A stretch of DNA of 64,000 nt, from assembly GCF_010672525.1 (NCBI RefSeq), contig NZ_JAAHGH010000029.1:1-64000 (forward strand). The letters are read 5' to 3'. The first letter of the stretch is position 1, and each line of letters opens with the position of its first letter. The notes below the pieces were generated by a model. That model was not told where the DNA came from, ran no database searches, and saw nothing but the letters and a program-made list of their open reading frames with translations. The stretch comes from Okeania sp. SIO2B3. GTDB lineage: Bacteria; Cyanobacteriota; Cyanobacteriia; Cyanobacteriales; Microcoleaceae. A program made the translations under genes and the position numbers. Positions 54,301-63,502 of the stretch are shown here, in pieces.

Positions 54301-54367
54301 CATTATTTCCCTTCTTCCTTCTTCCTTCTTCCCTCTTCCCTCTTCCCTCTTCCTTACCTTAATTAAA

Positions 54368-55528
54368 ATGCAAGAATTATTAATCGCCATATTTAACGGT
54401 ATAAGTATTGGTTCAGTTTTATTAATTGTCGCTCTAGGATTAGCTATTATTTTTGGATTAATGGGAGTAATTAACTTAGCTCATGGTGAATTAATGATGT
54501 TAGGTGCTTATACTACTTTCGTAGTTCAAAATATTTGTAATGGCATGGGTGAACCTATTTCTAATATTTATATTTTTTTCGCCATTCCTATTGCCTTTAT
54601 AGTTGTAGCGATCGCTGGTTTAATTTTAGAAAAAGGGGTGATACGTTTTCTCTATGGCAGACCTTTAGAAACTCTATTAGCAACTTGGGGAGTTAGTCTG
54701 ATTTTGCGTCAATTTGTCCGCAGTGTAAATGGAGTATTAATTATCGGAATAACAGTTTTTTGTCTGTTTTATTTTGGCAGTGTTTACTTCCTCAAAAAAC
54801 GTCGCTCTGATTGGGAAAAAATTAAAAATTTAGCAATAGCAATTATTTGTTTTCTGTCTTTAGCGATCGCCACTACCTCGGGATTTTTATTGACAAGTCC
54901 TACCTTAACGAAACCTTGGTTTAGTTCTAGAAATGTTGATGTTACTGCCCCTGTTTGGTTACAAGGTGGATTACCTATTGGTGAGTTTCAATTACCATAT
55001 TCTCGGATTTTTATCATTATATTAACTGCTATAAGTTTGCTAGGTATTTACTTATTTTTGAATAAATCAAATTGGGGTTTAAGAATTAAAGCTGTTACCC
55101 AAAATAGAAGTATGAGTGCTTGTTTGGGTATCTCAACAGACCTGGTTGATGCTATTACATTCTCTTTAGGTTCGGGGTTAGCTGGAATTGCTGGTTGTGC
55201 AATTACATTATTAGGTTCAGTCGGTCCGAATACAGGGCAAAATTATATAGTAGATGCTTTTATGGTGGTGGTAGTTGGTGGGGTAGGTAATTTATTTGGT
55301 ACTGTTATTGCTGCTATGGGAATTGGCATTACAAATTATTTGATTGGTTCAGGAACTATAGCTTTAATTTTGGGAAATACAGAAAGTCTAAAATTTTTGA
55401 CTGACTTATTCAATTTCTTGGCAACTACCAGCATGGCAAAAGTAACAGTATTTGCTTTAATTATTGTCTTTTTACAAGTTAAACCAGCAGGTCTATTTCC
55501 GCAAAAAGGTCGAGGAGTAGAATTATAA
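54368..55528 (+). CDS. urtB: urea ABC transporter permease, LivH-like
   Basis: UrtB is one of the two membrane subunits of the urea importer. The 386-aa protein begins LLIAIFNGISIGSVLLIVAL, the typical LivH-like opening, with ALGLAIIFGLMGVINLAHGE as the family signature. About eight to nine hydrophobic helices follow, and a periplasmic loop around 170-205. The cytoplasmic coupling region is RIKAVTQNRSMSACLGIST (about 240-258), the EAA-like contact for UrtD/E. The last helix is followed by LQVKPAGLFPQKGRGVEL, a classic permease end. The distance to the next urt gene (urtC) is 1.5 kb because of repeats and one opposite-strand gene. Confidence 0.92.
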   Translation: MQELLIAIFNGISIGSVLLIVALGLAIIFGLMGVINLAHGELMMLGAYTTFVVQNICNGMGEPISNIYIFFAIPIAFIVVAIAGLILEKGVIRFLYGRPLETLLATWGVSLILRQFVRSVNGVLIIGITVFCLFYFGSVYFLKKRRSDWEKIKNLAIAIICFLSLAIATTSGFLLTSPTLTKPWFSSRNVDVTAPVWLQGGLPIGEFQLPYSRIFIIILTAISLLGIYLFLNKSNWGLRIKAVTQNRSMSACLGISTDLVDAITFSLGSGLAGIAGCAITLLGSVGPNTGQNYIVDAFMVVVVGGVGNLFGTVIAAMGIGITNYLIGSGTIALILGNTESLKFLTDLFNFLATTSMAKVTVFALIIVFLQVKPAGLFPQKGRGVEL

Positions 55529-55625
55529 AGTCAAAAGTCAAAAGTAAAAAGTCAAAAATATGGAGCTATAAAGTTAAAAATCAAAAGTTAAAAATATGGA
55601 ACTATAAAGTCAAAAGTCAAAAATT

Positions 55626-56031
55626 TAAGCATTTAGCCGTCAGCTATTAGCTAGCTTCCTAGGTCGGAACTGCGCAATTCAGCTATTAATTTTGGGGAAG
55701 GTAAAAGCAACCTTTGAAATTGAGAAAGAATAAAAAGTTGGGGTTTTAATGAATATAGACTGTTTTAGCCAGATTTTATAGTTAAGTATAAATTCTGCCT
55801 CAATTAGTCAAGCTTTTATCTAAAACTAAAAGCAATATAGCAATATGATTTGAGTTGTGAAATATTGGAAACTTTTAGGCAACAGGCAACAGGCAACAGG
55901 CAAAAGAGAAGAAGAAAAAAACGTATCATCTGAATATAATAATTGCTATATTCTTTACTTTTAAGGAATACTTCAATTCTCACAACTGATTCCTGATTGC
56001 TATAGCTGATAGCTGATGGTTGAATGCTTAC
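55626..56031. repeat. family-B composite element with heptamer array
   Basis: TTAAGCATTTAGCCGTCAGC at the left and GGTTGAATGCTTAC at the right are family-B ends. The interior has the block inverse to that in 21524-22138 (TTGAGAAAGAATAAAAAGTT, about 55720), CAACAGG heptamers (55878-55903) and a CTAGGTCGGAACTGCGCAAT module. Before it (55529-55625) are 'aaagtcaaaagt' iterations. No gene. Confidence 0.6.
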
Positions 56032-56049
56032 AAAACCAAAACAAAAAAA

Positions 56050-56253
56050 TCAAGTATTTTTCCAAAAATTCTTCCTGGAATACTGACGCATTTGTTCAAT
56101 AAACTCAGGAAATTTATCCAAATATTCTAATGATTTTAAAGGCAGATAAACTACTCTATCTTTCCTTTCATTTACTTGATAAACATAAACATAAAAAGCC
56201 TCATCATCATCTCGATGAGATAAAACATAACTTTTTAACTCTTGAGAAGTCAT
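56050..56253 (-). CDS. small DUF6887-like protein
   Basis: This 67-aa protein reads MTSQELKSYVLSHRDDDEAF and continues with VYLPLKSLEYLDKFPEFIEQ. From memory it resembles the small DUF6887 family that is common in cyanobacteria, often next to a second small gene. A 19-codon frame just upstream (about 56271-56333, encoding MLIEEDIEIQIKPNGEWSQ) might be the remains of a partner gene. Its place between urtB and urtC in the opposite direction shows an insertion, not a functional link. The domain assignment is tentative. Confidence 0.55.
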   Translation of the reverse strand: MTSQELKSYVLSHRDDDEAFYVYVYQVNERKDRVVYLPLKSLEYLDKFPEFIEQMRQYSRKNFWKNT

Positions 56254-56350
56254 AGTTTTAAAATCAGGTTTTTTTATTCATTGGCTCCATTCACCATTAG
56301 GTTTAATTTGAATCTCAATATCTTCCTCAATTAACATAAATGTATTCTCA

Positions 56351-56700
56351 CCGAATTATTAATAATTAATAATTAATAATTAAATAATTTTGGTTTAAAG
56401 CCTCCCCTTTTAAGGGGAAAAAAGCGGTTGAGGGATGGCGAGGTCTCCTCGCCATATCCAATCAACCAAGACAGCGGTCGTTTTGCTTCGCATAACTACG
56501 TTAACGGCTGTCGCCGACATGTTTGCGCAGCATGACCTAGGAAAAAGCGGAGCGCACCCGTTCGGTGGGATGGATGGGTTTCCTAACCATATCCAATCGA
56601 CCAAGAGAAGAAATAATATTTCCTTATATTCAATTCCGTAGCGGTTAAAACCCGAGGTAATTATCAATTATCCATTATCAATTATCAATTAATGAATACC
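56351..56700. repeat. family-D element with GC-rich inserts
   Basis: ATTCTCACCGAATTATTAAT to TTATCAATTATCAATTAATG has family-D ends, with TTAAAGCCTCCCCTTTTAAG inside. Between 56425 and 56610 it carries a GC-rich block with GGCGAGGTCTCCTCGCCA and GTTTGCGCAGCATGACCTAG modules. The remaining gap to urtC (56701-57039) has no gene apart from short frames. Confidence 0.6.
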
Positions 56701-57039
56701 CTTATCTAATCTGATCGAGTTAATTGGTAAATAAAATCTTTTTCCCCAACAAAATTAGGATATAACATTGTAAGAGTTGTGCTTGTTTAGGAATAATTTT
56801 TCCTCCAAAAATTGAACAAATAATACAGCAGGTTCCAGACTAATGTGGTACAACTAACAGGGTGATTTTTTTTGCTTATTCCCTATTCTACTCAACTAAA
56901 ACATCTAAAATCGTGGATTACAACCGGTTGTTAAATACCTTTCACATTCTAAATTTTAGCATTAAATATTCATCTCATAAATTCTGCTACCCATATTACT
57001 ATTTCCCATTCCCTACTCCCTACTCCCTACTCCCTAATT

Positions 57040-58185
57040 ATGAATATGATCCAAAATAAACATCAGAAATTATTAACTCAAATCGGCATAATAACAACAA
57101 TAATTTTAATCTTTGCCATCATAATGCCATTAACTTTACCAGGATTTAGACTAAAATTATTAGGGCGTTTTCTCTCTCTAGCAATTGTGGCTTTAGGTAT
57201 AGATTTAATCTGGGGTTATACTGGCTTATTAAGTTTAGGTCATGGCATATTTTTTGCATTAGGAGGTTATGCTTTAGCAATGTACCTCAAACTACAATTG
57301 CCAGAAGGAGAATTACCAGAATTTTTCACTCTTTATGGTGTCGAAAAACTTCCCCTATTTTGGCAGCCTTTTCACTCTTTTCCTCTCACAATTTTAGCAA
57401 TTATAATTATCCCTGCTATTGTGGCAGCAATTCTCGGTTATCTAGTATTTAAAAATCGAATTAAAGGAGTCTACTTTTCTATCCTTACTCAAGCAGCTTT
57501 ACTGGTATTTTTTAACTTTTTCAACGGTCAACAAAAATTAATCAACGGTACAAACGGTTTAAAAACAGACACAGAAAAATTTTTCGGTATTTTAGCAGGC
57601 TCAGACCAAGCACAATTAATATTTTATGAAGTAACAATTATTAGTCTTGTCGCCACTTATTTAATTTGTCGTTGGTTAACAAGTGGTAGATTTGGTCGTC
57701 TATTAATTGCCATTAGAGACGATGAAACTAGAGTAAGATTTTCTGGATATAATCCTACAGAATTTAAAGTTTTAGTATTTGCTATTTCTGGAGCCATTGC
57801 CGGAATTTCTGGAGCATTATATACAGTTCAAAGCGGCATTGTTACTCCTAGTTATATGGAAGTAGCTTTTTCAATTGAAATGGTTATTTGGGTAGCAGTA
57901 GGAGGTAGAGGAACTTTAGTTGGCGCAATTATTGGTACATTATTAGTTAATTTCGGACGAACTTTTTTAAGCGAACAATTTCCTCAAATCTGGTTATTTT
58001 TTCAAGGTGCGTTATTTTTATTAGTCGTGACAATATTACCTAATGGAATAGTCGGTTGGTGGCAAGAATATGCTTGGCTAAAGTTGCGATCGCTCCTGGG
58101 TTTATCGCAGCCACTTATGACTTATCCTAATGTAGATGAAAATCCAGAAGTTCAGCTAGAAAAGGAAAAAATAGAAAAAGAATAA
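57040..58185 (+). CDS. urtC: urea ABC transporter permease, LivM-like
   Basis: UrtC is the second membrane subunit of the importer. The 381-aa protein begins with a helix (IGIITTIILIFAIIMPLTLP, 12-31), followed by ALGIDLIWGYTGLLSLGHGI, the LivM/UrtC signature. It includes the UrtC-type PEGELPEFFTLYG loop and, near residue 225, RLLIAIRDDETRVRFSGYNP for contact with the ATPases. About nine membrane segments. The last residues EKEKIEKE are highly charged. The stop codon TAA is also the first three bases of a family-C element, so the original 3' end may have been changed by the insertion. It probably worked as one operon with urtB and urtD originally. Confidence 0.92.
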   Translation: MNMIQNKHQKLLTQIGIITTIILIFAIIMPLTLPGFRLKLLGRFLSLAIVALGIDLIWGYTGLLSLGHGIFFALGGYALAMYLKLQLPEGELPEFFTLYGVEKLPLFWQPFHSFPLTILAIIIIPAIVAAILGYLVFKNRIKGVYFSILTQAALLVFFNFFNGQQKLINGTNGLKTDTEKFFGILAGSDQAQLIFYEVTIISLVATYLICRWLTSGRFGRLLIAIRDDETRVRFSGYNPTEFKVLVFAISGAIAGISGALYTVQSGIVTPSYMEVAFSIEMVIWVAVGGRGTLVGAIIGTLLVNFGRTFLSEQFPQIWLFFQGALFLLVVTILPNGIVGWWQEYAWLKLRSLLGLSQPLMTYPNVDENPEVQLEKEKIEKE

Positions 58186-58653
58186 TTAGGGTTTGCTTAT
58201 GGAAGTCTTTTTGTAGGGGTAGGAGACAGGAGACAGGAGACAGGAGAAATGGCTTGGGAGCGAGGAGGTAGGAGCGGGCGTTTTGTCTCTCAATTTTTCT
58301 GCCATAATCATTCCAAGATACTAGCTTTTTGAGCTTTTTACACCGAAAAGCTGGTACTTTTTTCAACTCTCAAACGCTAAAACCAATATCATTCAATATT
58401 TTGATAATTAGGGCTTGCTGATTAAATCTAATACAGATAAAAGTTTTAGCCTTTTTAAGTATCAAAAAGTGCAAGGTTTTAGGTGGTAATGGTTCAAAAA
58501 TGAGCGGATTTTGCTCAAGAGTTGGGCAGAAAAATTAAGGGACGATTCTTCCGACTATCTCCTCTATAATTCCCCCTTCCTCCTGTCTCCTGTCTCCTAT
58601 TCCTACTAAAAGAGTTTTTCAGCCAACCCTAATTAATCAGCAAGCCCTAATTA
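58183..58653. repeat. family-C element split by an inverted family-C element
   Basis: The outer copy begins TAATTAGGGTTTGC at 58183, which includes the urtC stop, and its last part AATCAGCAAGCCCTAATTAG is at about 58635-58654. Between them a second C element lies in inverse order. The break TTTTGAT followed by AATCAGCAAG is continuous in the copy at 31671-31949 (ATATTTAATCAGCAAG). Confidence 0.7.
58406..58634. repeat. inner, inverted family-C element
   Basis: AATTAGGGCTTGCTGATTAA at the left and CAACCCTAATT at the right. The interior is the complement of family C: AGTGCAAGGTTTTAGGTGGT and TCCTGTCTCCTGTCTCC. It has no coding frame. Confidence 0.65.
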
Positions 58654-58673
58654 GATTCAGATGAGGTGAAAAA

Positions 58674-59423
58674 ATGGTAGAAAATATTTTAGAAATTCAA
58701 AATTTAACAGTTAGTTTTGATAGTTTTAAGGCTCTAAATAACCTTAATTTTACGATGGATTTTGGTGAATTGCGAGTTATTATTGGTCCCAATGGAGCTG
58801 GAAAGACTACTTTTTTAGATGTGATTACTGGCAAAGTTCAACCAACAACAGGAAAAGTATTATTTGGAGGTGAGAATTTAATGAAAATTCCCGAACATAA
58901 AATAGCTTGTATGGGAATTGGGCGTAAATTTCAAACACCAAGGATTTATTTGAATTTAACTGTCAAAGAAAATTTAGATTTAGTTATGAATCGCCATAAA
59001 GGAGTAATTGCTACTTTATTTCGTAAGGTTCCTTCAGCAGAAACTAGAAGTGTGGCTGGTTTATTAGAAACTATAAATTTAGTAGGAAAAGCAAATATTA
59101 AAGCAGCTTTTTTATCTCATGGAGAAAAACAACGTTTAGAAATAGGTATGTTAGTTGCTCAATCTCCCGACCTATTATTAGTAGATGAACCCGTAGCTGG
59201 TTTAACTGATGAGGAAACAGAAAATATAGGTTCTCTTTTGTTAAACTTGGCTGCTAGTCATTCAATTATTGTCATTGAACATGACATGGAATTTGTGCGT
59301 CAAATAGCCAAAAAAGTAACTGTTTTACATCAAGGTTCTGTACTTTGTGAAGGAACTATGGATGAGGTGCAGAATGATGCAAGAGTTATAGAAGTTTATT
59401 TAGGAGCTGTTGAAAAAATTTGA
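58674..59423 (+). CDS. urtD: urea ABC transporter ATP-binding protein (LivG-like)
   Basis: UrtD is one of two ATPases that power the importer on the cytoplasmic face. In the 249-aa protein Walker A is IGPNGAGKTTFLD (about 38-50), the ABC signature is LSHGEKQRLEIGM (about 147-159, with the UrtD-type LSHGEKQ in place of LSGGQ), and Walker B is PDLLLVDEPVAGL (about 163-175). The C terminus has the LivG-like ending (EVQNDARVIEVYLGAVEKI). A good ribosome binding site, GAGGTG, precedes the ATG by 6 nt. It follows a family-C insertion that separates it from urtC by 488 bp. Confidence 0.93.
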   Translation: MVENILEIQNLTVSFDSFKALNNLNFTMDFGELRVIIGPNGAGKTTFLDVITGKVQPTTGKVLFGGENLMKIPEHKIACMGIGRKFQTPRIYLNLTVKENLDLVMNRHKGVIATLFRKVPSAETRSVAGLLETINLVGKANIKAAFLSHGEKQRLEIGMLVAQSPDLLLVDEPVAGLTDEETENIGSLLLNLAASHSIIVIEHDMEFVRQIAKKVTVLHQGSVLCEGTMDEVQNDARVIEVYLGAVEKI

Positions 59424-59842
59424 GGTATGATAATATGCTAACGAAAAGCTATTTTTCCGTTTTCAAACCTAATTTTTTATACCAAATTAAAAAAAGGTAG
59501 TTGCATCTTAATTGGTAATTTATTCCTACAATAAAAAATAATCAATTCCATAAATTATAAAAATTAAACATTTTTTCCTCTTTTTTATAATACTTTTCTT
59601 TCCCTAGTCCCTATATTTTGACTTTAGTAATATTTTATGAAATTGGTATTATTGGTATTACTATTTTATTTATTTTTCATCCGTTGGATTATTTTGATAG
59701 TATAAAAATTGATCGCTCATACTATGCTCGAAAAAATAATGTGACAAAGCTATGCTTACAGGCAAAAAGCAACAGAAATTTTTACCAAACATTTTATCGC
59801 GCTTGGTTTTACTGAAAACTTGAAATGTTTAAAGTTGAAATA
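59424..59842. other. gap between urtD and the opposite-strand HTH gene
   Basis: AT-rich, without a named repeat, gene or strong terminator. A frame at 59618-59815 has no features of a real protein. Confidence 0.35.
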
Positions 59843-60337
59843 TCAGGTATATCTATAAGGTCGCCTTGCTTTTGAAGGATTAAACTTAGTATCAACAAAT
59901 TGCACCGGAGAATAAGTTTCTATCCACAAAGTTGCCCCGCAGGATAGAGGATTGTAAGGCTGATATACTATACGGCACTCACCATGAATTTCCATTTGAT
60001 AACCCAAATCATTATGCTCTCCTTGTTTCATGGTAATTACTGGTACCAGTTGTTCAGGAGTCATCAAAGGATCGTTTTTGATTCTCTTACCATTAGCTTT
60101 AATTTTCCTTTGATTTACATGAATCCTTGTTGGTGCTTGTCGTAGCCCCTTACACCAAACACCTTGAGGACCTCTTTTACCTGGTATAACAACAGGCATC
60201 CTATTATATAGAGGAATCCGCCAGAATCCTTTATGTTTGTAAGCCCCTTTGATTCTACCTTGAGCAAGAAGGACTCTAACTCGTTGACAACAAATACCTA
60301 ACAAAAAAGCTGCTTCTCTGGTTCCAATGATAGTCAT
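59843..60337 (-). CDS. HTH-domain protein of unknown function
   Basis: The 164-aa protein begins with an excisionase/MerR-like helix-turn-helix (TREAAFLLGICCQRVRVLLA, then QGRIKGAYKHKGFWRIPLYN), as found in helix-turn-helix type 17 domains. The remaining 120 residues (IPGKRGPQGVWCKGLRQAPT, then GECRIVYQPYNPLSCGATLW) resemble no enzyme I know. It occurs in cyanobacteria as a hypothetical protein. It lies between urtD and urtE in the opposite direction, with just 63 bp between its start and the urtE start. So the urtE promoter, if any, is shared with it, and it could regulate urtE. That is inference. Confidence 0.6.
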   Translation of the reverse strand: MTIIGTREAAFLLGICCQRVRVLLAQGRIKGAYKHKGFWRIPLYNRMPVVIPGKRGPQGVWCKGLRQAPTRIHVNQRKIKANGKRIKNDPLMTPEQLVPVITMKQGEHNDLGYQMEIHGECRIVYQPYNPLSCGATLWIETYSPVQFVDTKFNPSKARRPYRYT

Positions 60338-60400
60338 TTTTACTCTAGCACTATAGTTTTTACTAAATTAAAATAGAAAATCAAAAAACATCAAAAAATT
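60338..60400. promoter_or_regulatory. short divergent region before urtE
   Basis: These 63 bp between divergently oriented genes include CACTATAGTTTTTAC (about 60350-60364), a fragment of the family-A core. If urtE has its own promoter, it must be within or just upstream of this stretch. Confidence 0.4.
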
Positions 60401-61153
60401 ATGAATTTTAATCTACCCAATCAAGCTGGACAAAATCAAATAAATCATACCACCTTACAAGTATCTAATATAAATGTATTTTATGGAGAAAGTCATATTT
60501 TGCGCAATGTTGATTTAAGGGTGAAACCTGGAGAAATGGTATGTTTAATCGGTAGAAATGGAGTGGGCAAAACAACATTACTAAAAACAGTAATGGGACT
60601 ACTCAGACCACGGACAGGAAAAATTAATTTATGGGGTCAAGCGATCGCTACTCTGCGACCAGACCAACGCGCTCGTCTAGGTATTGGTTATGTACCCCAA
60701 GGTAGAGAAATTATACCCAGATTAACAGTAAAAGAAAATTTATTGCTTGGTCTAGAAGCAAGAAAAGAAAATAGAAAAGGAAAAAATGAAATACTCGAAG
60801 AAATATTTGAGTTATTTCCTGTTCTAAAAACAATGTTATCTAGAATGGGAGGAAATTTGAGTGGTGGTCAACAACAACAATTAGCGATCGCTCGTGCATT
60901 GATGGGTAAGCCCAATTTACTTTTGTTAGATGAACCAACCGAGGGTATTCAACCTTCTATTATTTTAGAGATAGAAACAGCGGTGAGAAATATTATTAAA
61001 AGTAGAGGTATTTCTGTTTTATTAGTAGAACAACATCTCCATTTCGTGCGTAAAGCAGACCGATATTATGCAATGCAAAAAGGAGGAATTGTGGCATCAG
61101 GAAATACTACAGATTTAAGTCAAGAAGTAATCCAAAGATTTTTAGCAGTTTAA
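60401..61153 (+). CDS. urtE: urea ABC transporter ATP-binding protein (LivF-like)
   Basis: UrtE is the second ATPase. In the 250-aa protein Walker A is IGRNGVGKTTLLKT (about 51-64), the ABC signature is LSGGQQQQLAIARAL (about 151-165), and Walker B is NLLLLDEPTEGIQP (about 170-183), with the typical LivF/UrtE switch region (SVLLVEQHLHFVRKADRYYA). The first 20 residues are an unusual extension before the ABC core (TLQVSNINVFYGESHILRNV). It stands 1 kb from urtD with a divergent gene between, so it is probably transcribed separately from the rest of the set. Confidence 0.93.
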   Translation: MNFNLPNQAGQNQINHTTLQVSNINVFYGESHILRNVDLRVKPGEMVCLIGRNGVGKTTLLKTVMGLLRPRTGKINLWGQAIATLRPDQRARLGIGYVPQGREIIPRLTVKENLLLGLEARKENRKGKNEILEEIFELFPVLKTMLSRMGGNLSGGQQQQLAIARALMGKPNLLLLDEPTEGIQPSIILEIETAVRNIIKSRGISVLLVEQHLHFVRKADRYYAMQKGGIVASGNTTDLSQEVIQRFLAV

Positions 61154-61160
61154 TATCAAA

Positions 61161-61356
61161 GTAAGCATTCAGCCGTCAGCACTTCAGCAATCAGCTATTG
61201 CTTTTAGTTGTAGATAAAAACTTTACTAATTGAGGCAGATTTTATACTTAACTATAAAAGCTGGCTAAAACAGTCTCTTTTCATTAAAACCCCTTTATGA
61301 TAGCTGAGAGCTAACAGATAATAGCTGTTTGTGCAGCAGTCCGCATAAAATGCTTA
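61161..61356. repeat. family-B element after urtE
   Basis: GTAAGCATTCAGCCGTCAGC at the left and GCATAAAATGCTTAT at the right, with TTGAGGCAGATTTTATACTT and the module GTTTGTGCAGCAGTCCGCAT inside. I do not see a clear target duplication. It starts 8 bp after the urtE stop. Confidence 0.65.
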
Positions 61357-61753
61357 TACCATTTATCCATGAATTTGCACTTAATATAAAGATGAGAATA
61401 GTCAGTTTAATAAGGTCTGAGCAAGAATTATTAAGCGCATTGTTACAGAGAAATGGTATTACCTTTTTTCTCCTTTAAAGGAGAGGCTTTCAACCTTAAT
61501 TATTCGGTAAAATAAAAAGCATTTTTATATAACTGCTAAAGCTATTCAACCTTCCATTCTTATCAAGACATATAGTAATCCTAAATCTTATATATAAAAA
61601 AATTATTCTTTCCTAAAAAGAAGCTAAAAACCCTTGCCCTAGTTAAGCTTTAGCCTATTACCTGTTTCCAGCTTCCTTTTGACAAATAAACTTGCCGAAA
61701 AAGGTATTATAATCTACCACAAATATTACATATAAATTTGGAGAGGAATTTAG
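61357..61753. other. gap with partial family-D sequence
   Basis: TTTTCTCCTTTAAAGGAGAG and AACCTTAATTATTCGGTAAA (about 61467-61512) are the end of a family-D element. The rest is AT-rich. GAGAGGAATTTAG just before 61754 provides the ribosome binding site of the next gene. Confidence 0.45.
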
Positions 61754-63502
61754 GTGACTAAAATCCATTCATCCGACGCCACTCTTGAACGTAGTTGGCA
61801 ACAAAATATAGAAAATAAATTCCATAATGCTAGACTTTCATCTAGCTTACTTAAATCTTTGACGGCAACTATTTTGCTAACCCTAACTGTTGGATGTATT
61901 CCCACTCAACAGTTTCAAAGCAAAATATCTCCTACTTCAGAGAAAAATCTTATATCAGTCAATAACTGTGATTTAACTTCCGCCAAAGAATATAACTCAC
62001 AAATTTCTCTAGTTTCTCAAAATTCCAATGCTACTCAATGTGCTTCTGTAGACCCATTTAGTCAAGCAGTTAGGTTTGCCACAAAAGCCTCACAGTTAGC
62101 TCAGTCCGCGAGAACTAAACAACAGTGGGATAAGGTCGCCCAAGAATGGGTACAGGCAGTAGCTTGGATGCAAGCTGTACCCCCAGGAAACCCCAGACGT
62201 GCTTTTGCCGAGAAAAAAGTTGTTGAGTATATGAGAAATTTAGCCTACTCTCAAAAACAAGCAGCTTCTGCACGTTCTCAGTATAATCCTGTTTCCTTCA
62301 ATAGTGATGTTCTCGACACCCAGTTAGAGCTTTATATGTCTTTCGTTGCTACTGTTGGTCCGCCAGATGTTTTAATTGTAGGCAGTTCCCGCGCTTTATA
62401 TGGGGTCGATCCGCAACAACTACAACAATATTTAGTAGCTAAAGGCTATCGTCCGTTAAACATATTTAACTTTAGCATTAATGGGGCAACTGCTAGAGTA
62501 GTAGACTTTCAACTGCGTCAACTTTTGAGCAATAATCAACTGCCAAAATTAATTATCTGGGCGGATGGAGTACGAGCTTTTAATAGTGGACGGGTAGATC
62601 GAACTTATAATTCAATTGTTGCTTCTGAGGGAAAAAGAAAATTACTTTCTGGTGTTCGTCCCCAGTTACCTCAAGGTCAGTCTAACCTTGCTTCTACCTG
62701 TTATCAATTTCCCAAACCTTATAACGTATTTGCACCTCCCTACTCTCCTTTTGAGATATCGCGAGGAGAAGCAATGGAAATTAATTATAGGGAAAAGGTA
62801 ACAACGGTGCGACCCCACGTCGATGACAGACTCAAGCTGTCGGAACCAGGTGAGGAAACCTTGCTATGGGAACGCGCAGCAACAGAAGGAACACCCAGTA
62901 ACAGAGGAAATACCGGAGTAGGGAATAGTTCTAATACTCTTTATCCTGACTATTTTAAGACTACCCAATATTCTTATAAACCTTCATCCCAAAACTACTC
63001 GAACCTAACATCCCATCCTCAATATTCTACTCAACTTGTACAAGCAGTAGCGATCGCCGATGTTGCCAATGCTATTGATGCGAATGGGTTTCTGCCAATG
63101 GATGGGCGATTTAATCCTTCCTATTATTATCAGCGACGACCTTATGTCGCAGGGCTTTATGATGGCGACTATGCTAGTTTTTATCTTGGGGGTACTCAGG
63201 CTACAGCATTAACTTCTGTTGTTAATTTTACTAAATCTCGCAATATTCCTTTAGTTTTTGTTAATTTACCTCTTTCTGATAGTTATTTAGATTCTGTGCG
63301 TTGGTCTGCTGAAGAAGACTTTCATCGATGGATGCTAAGTCGGGCAAGAGAAAATAACTTTACATTCCTAAATTTCAATTTATATCAGCCTCAACTAGCC
63401 AAAAATGAATATTTTTTTGACCCCAGTCACCTAAACCGTTATGGTGCTGCTGCTGTAGCTCGTTATATTGCTGCTAGTACTAGAATTTCTTGGCCACGTT
63501 GA
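61754..63502 (+). CDS. DUF1574-like SGNH-fold lipoprotein
   Basis: This 582-aa protein starts with GTG after GAGAGG. Residues 33-50 form a hydrophobic segment ending in a lipobox (LTATILLTLTVGC), so it is likely a membrane-anchored lipoprotein although the N-terminal lead is long. A helical segment follows (about 95-165: AVRFATKASQLAQSARTKQQ and on). The SGNH core reads VLIVGSSRALYGVDPQ (about 205-220, block I-like), IFNFSINGATARVVDFQLRQ, and near the C terminus YFFDPSHLNRYGAA (block V with Asp and His). Proteins of this kind in cyanobacteria are annotated as DUF1574. The reaction is not known. A Pro/Ser/Tyr-rich insertion lies around residues 395-425. Confidence 0.75.
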   Translation: MTKIHSSDATLERSWQQNIENKFHNARLSSSLLKSLTATILLTLTVGCIPTQQFQSKISPTSEKNLISVNNCDLTSAKEYNSQISLVSQNSNATQCASVDPFSQAVRFATKASQLAQSARTKQQWDKVAQEWVQAVAWMQAVPPGNPRRAFAEKKVVEYMRNLAYSQKQAASARSQYNPVSFNSDVLDTQLELYMSFVATVGPPDVLIVGSSRALYGVDPQQLQQYLVAKGYRPLNIFNFSINGATARVVDFQLRQLLSNNQLPKLIIWADGVRAFNSGRVDRTYNSIVASEGKRKLLSGVRPQLPQGQSNLASTCYQFPKPYNVFAPPYSPFEISRGEAMEINYREKVTTVRPHVDDRLKLSEPGEETLLWERAATEGTPSNRGNTGVGNSSNTLYPDYFKTTQYSYKPSSQNYSNLTSHPQYSTQLVQAVAIADVANAIDANGFLPMDGRFNPSYYYQRRPYVAGLYDGDYASFYLGGTQATALTSVVNFTKSRNIPLVFVNLPLSDSYLDSVRWSAEEDFHRWMLSRARENNFTFLNFNLYQPQLAKNEYFFDPSHLNRYGAAAVARYIAASTRISWPR

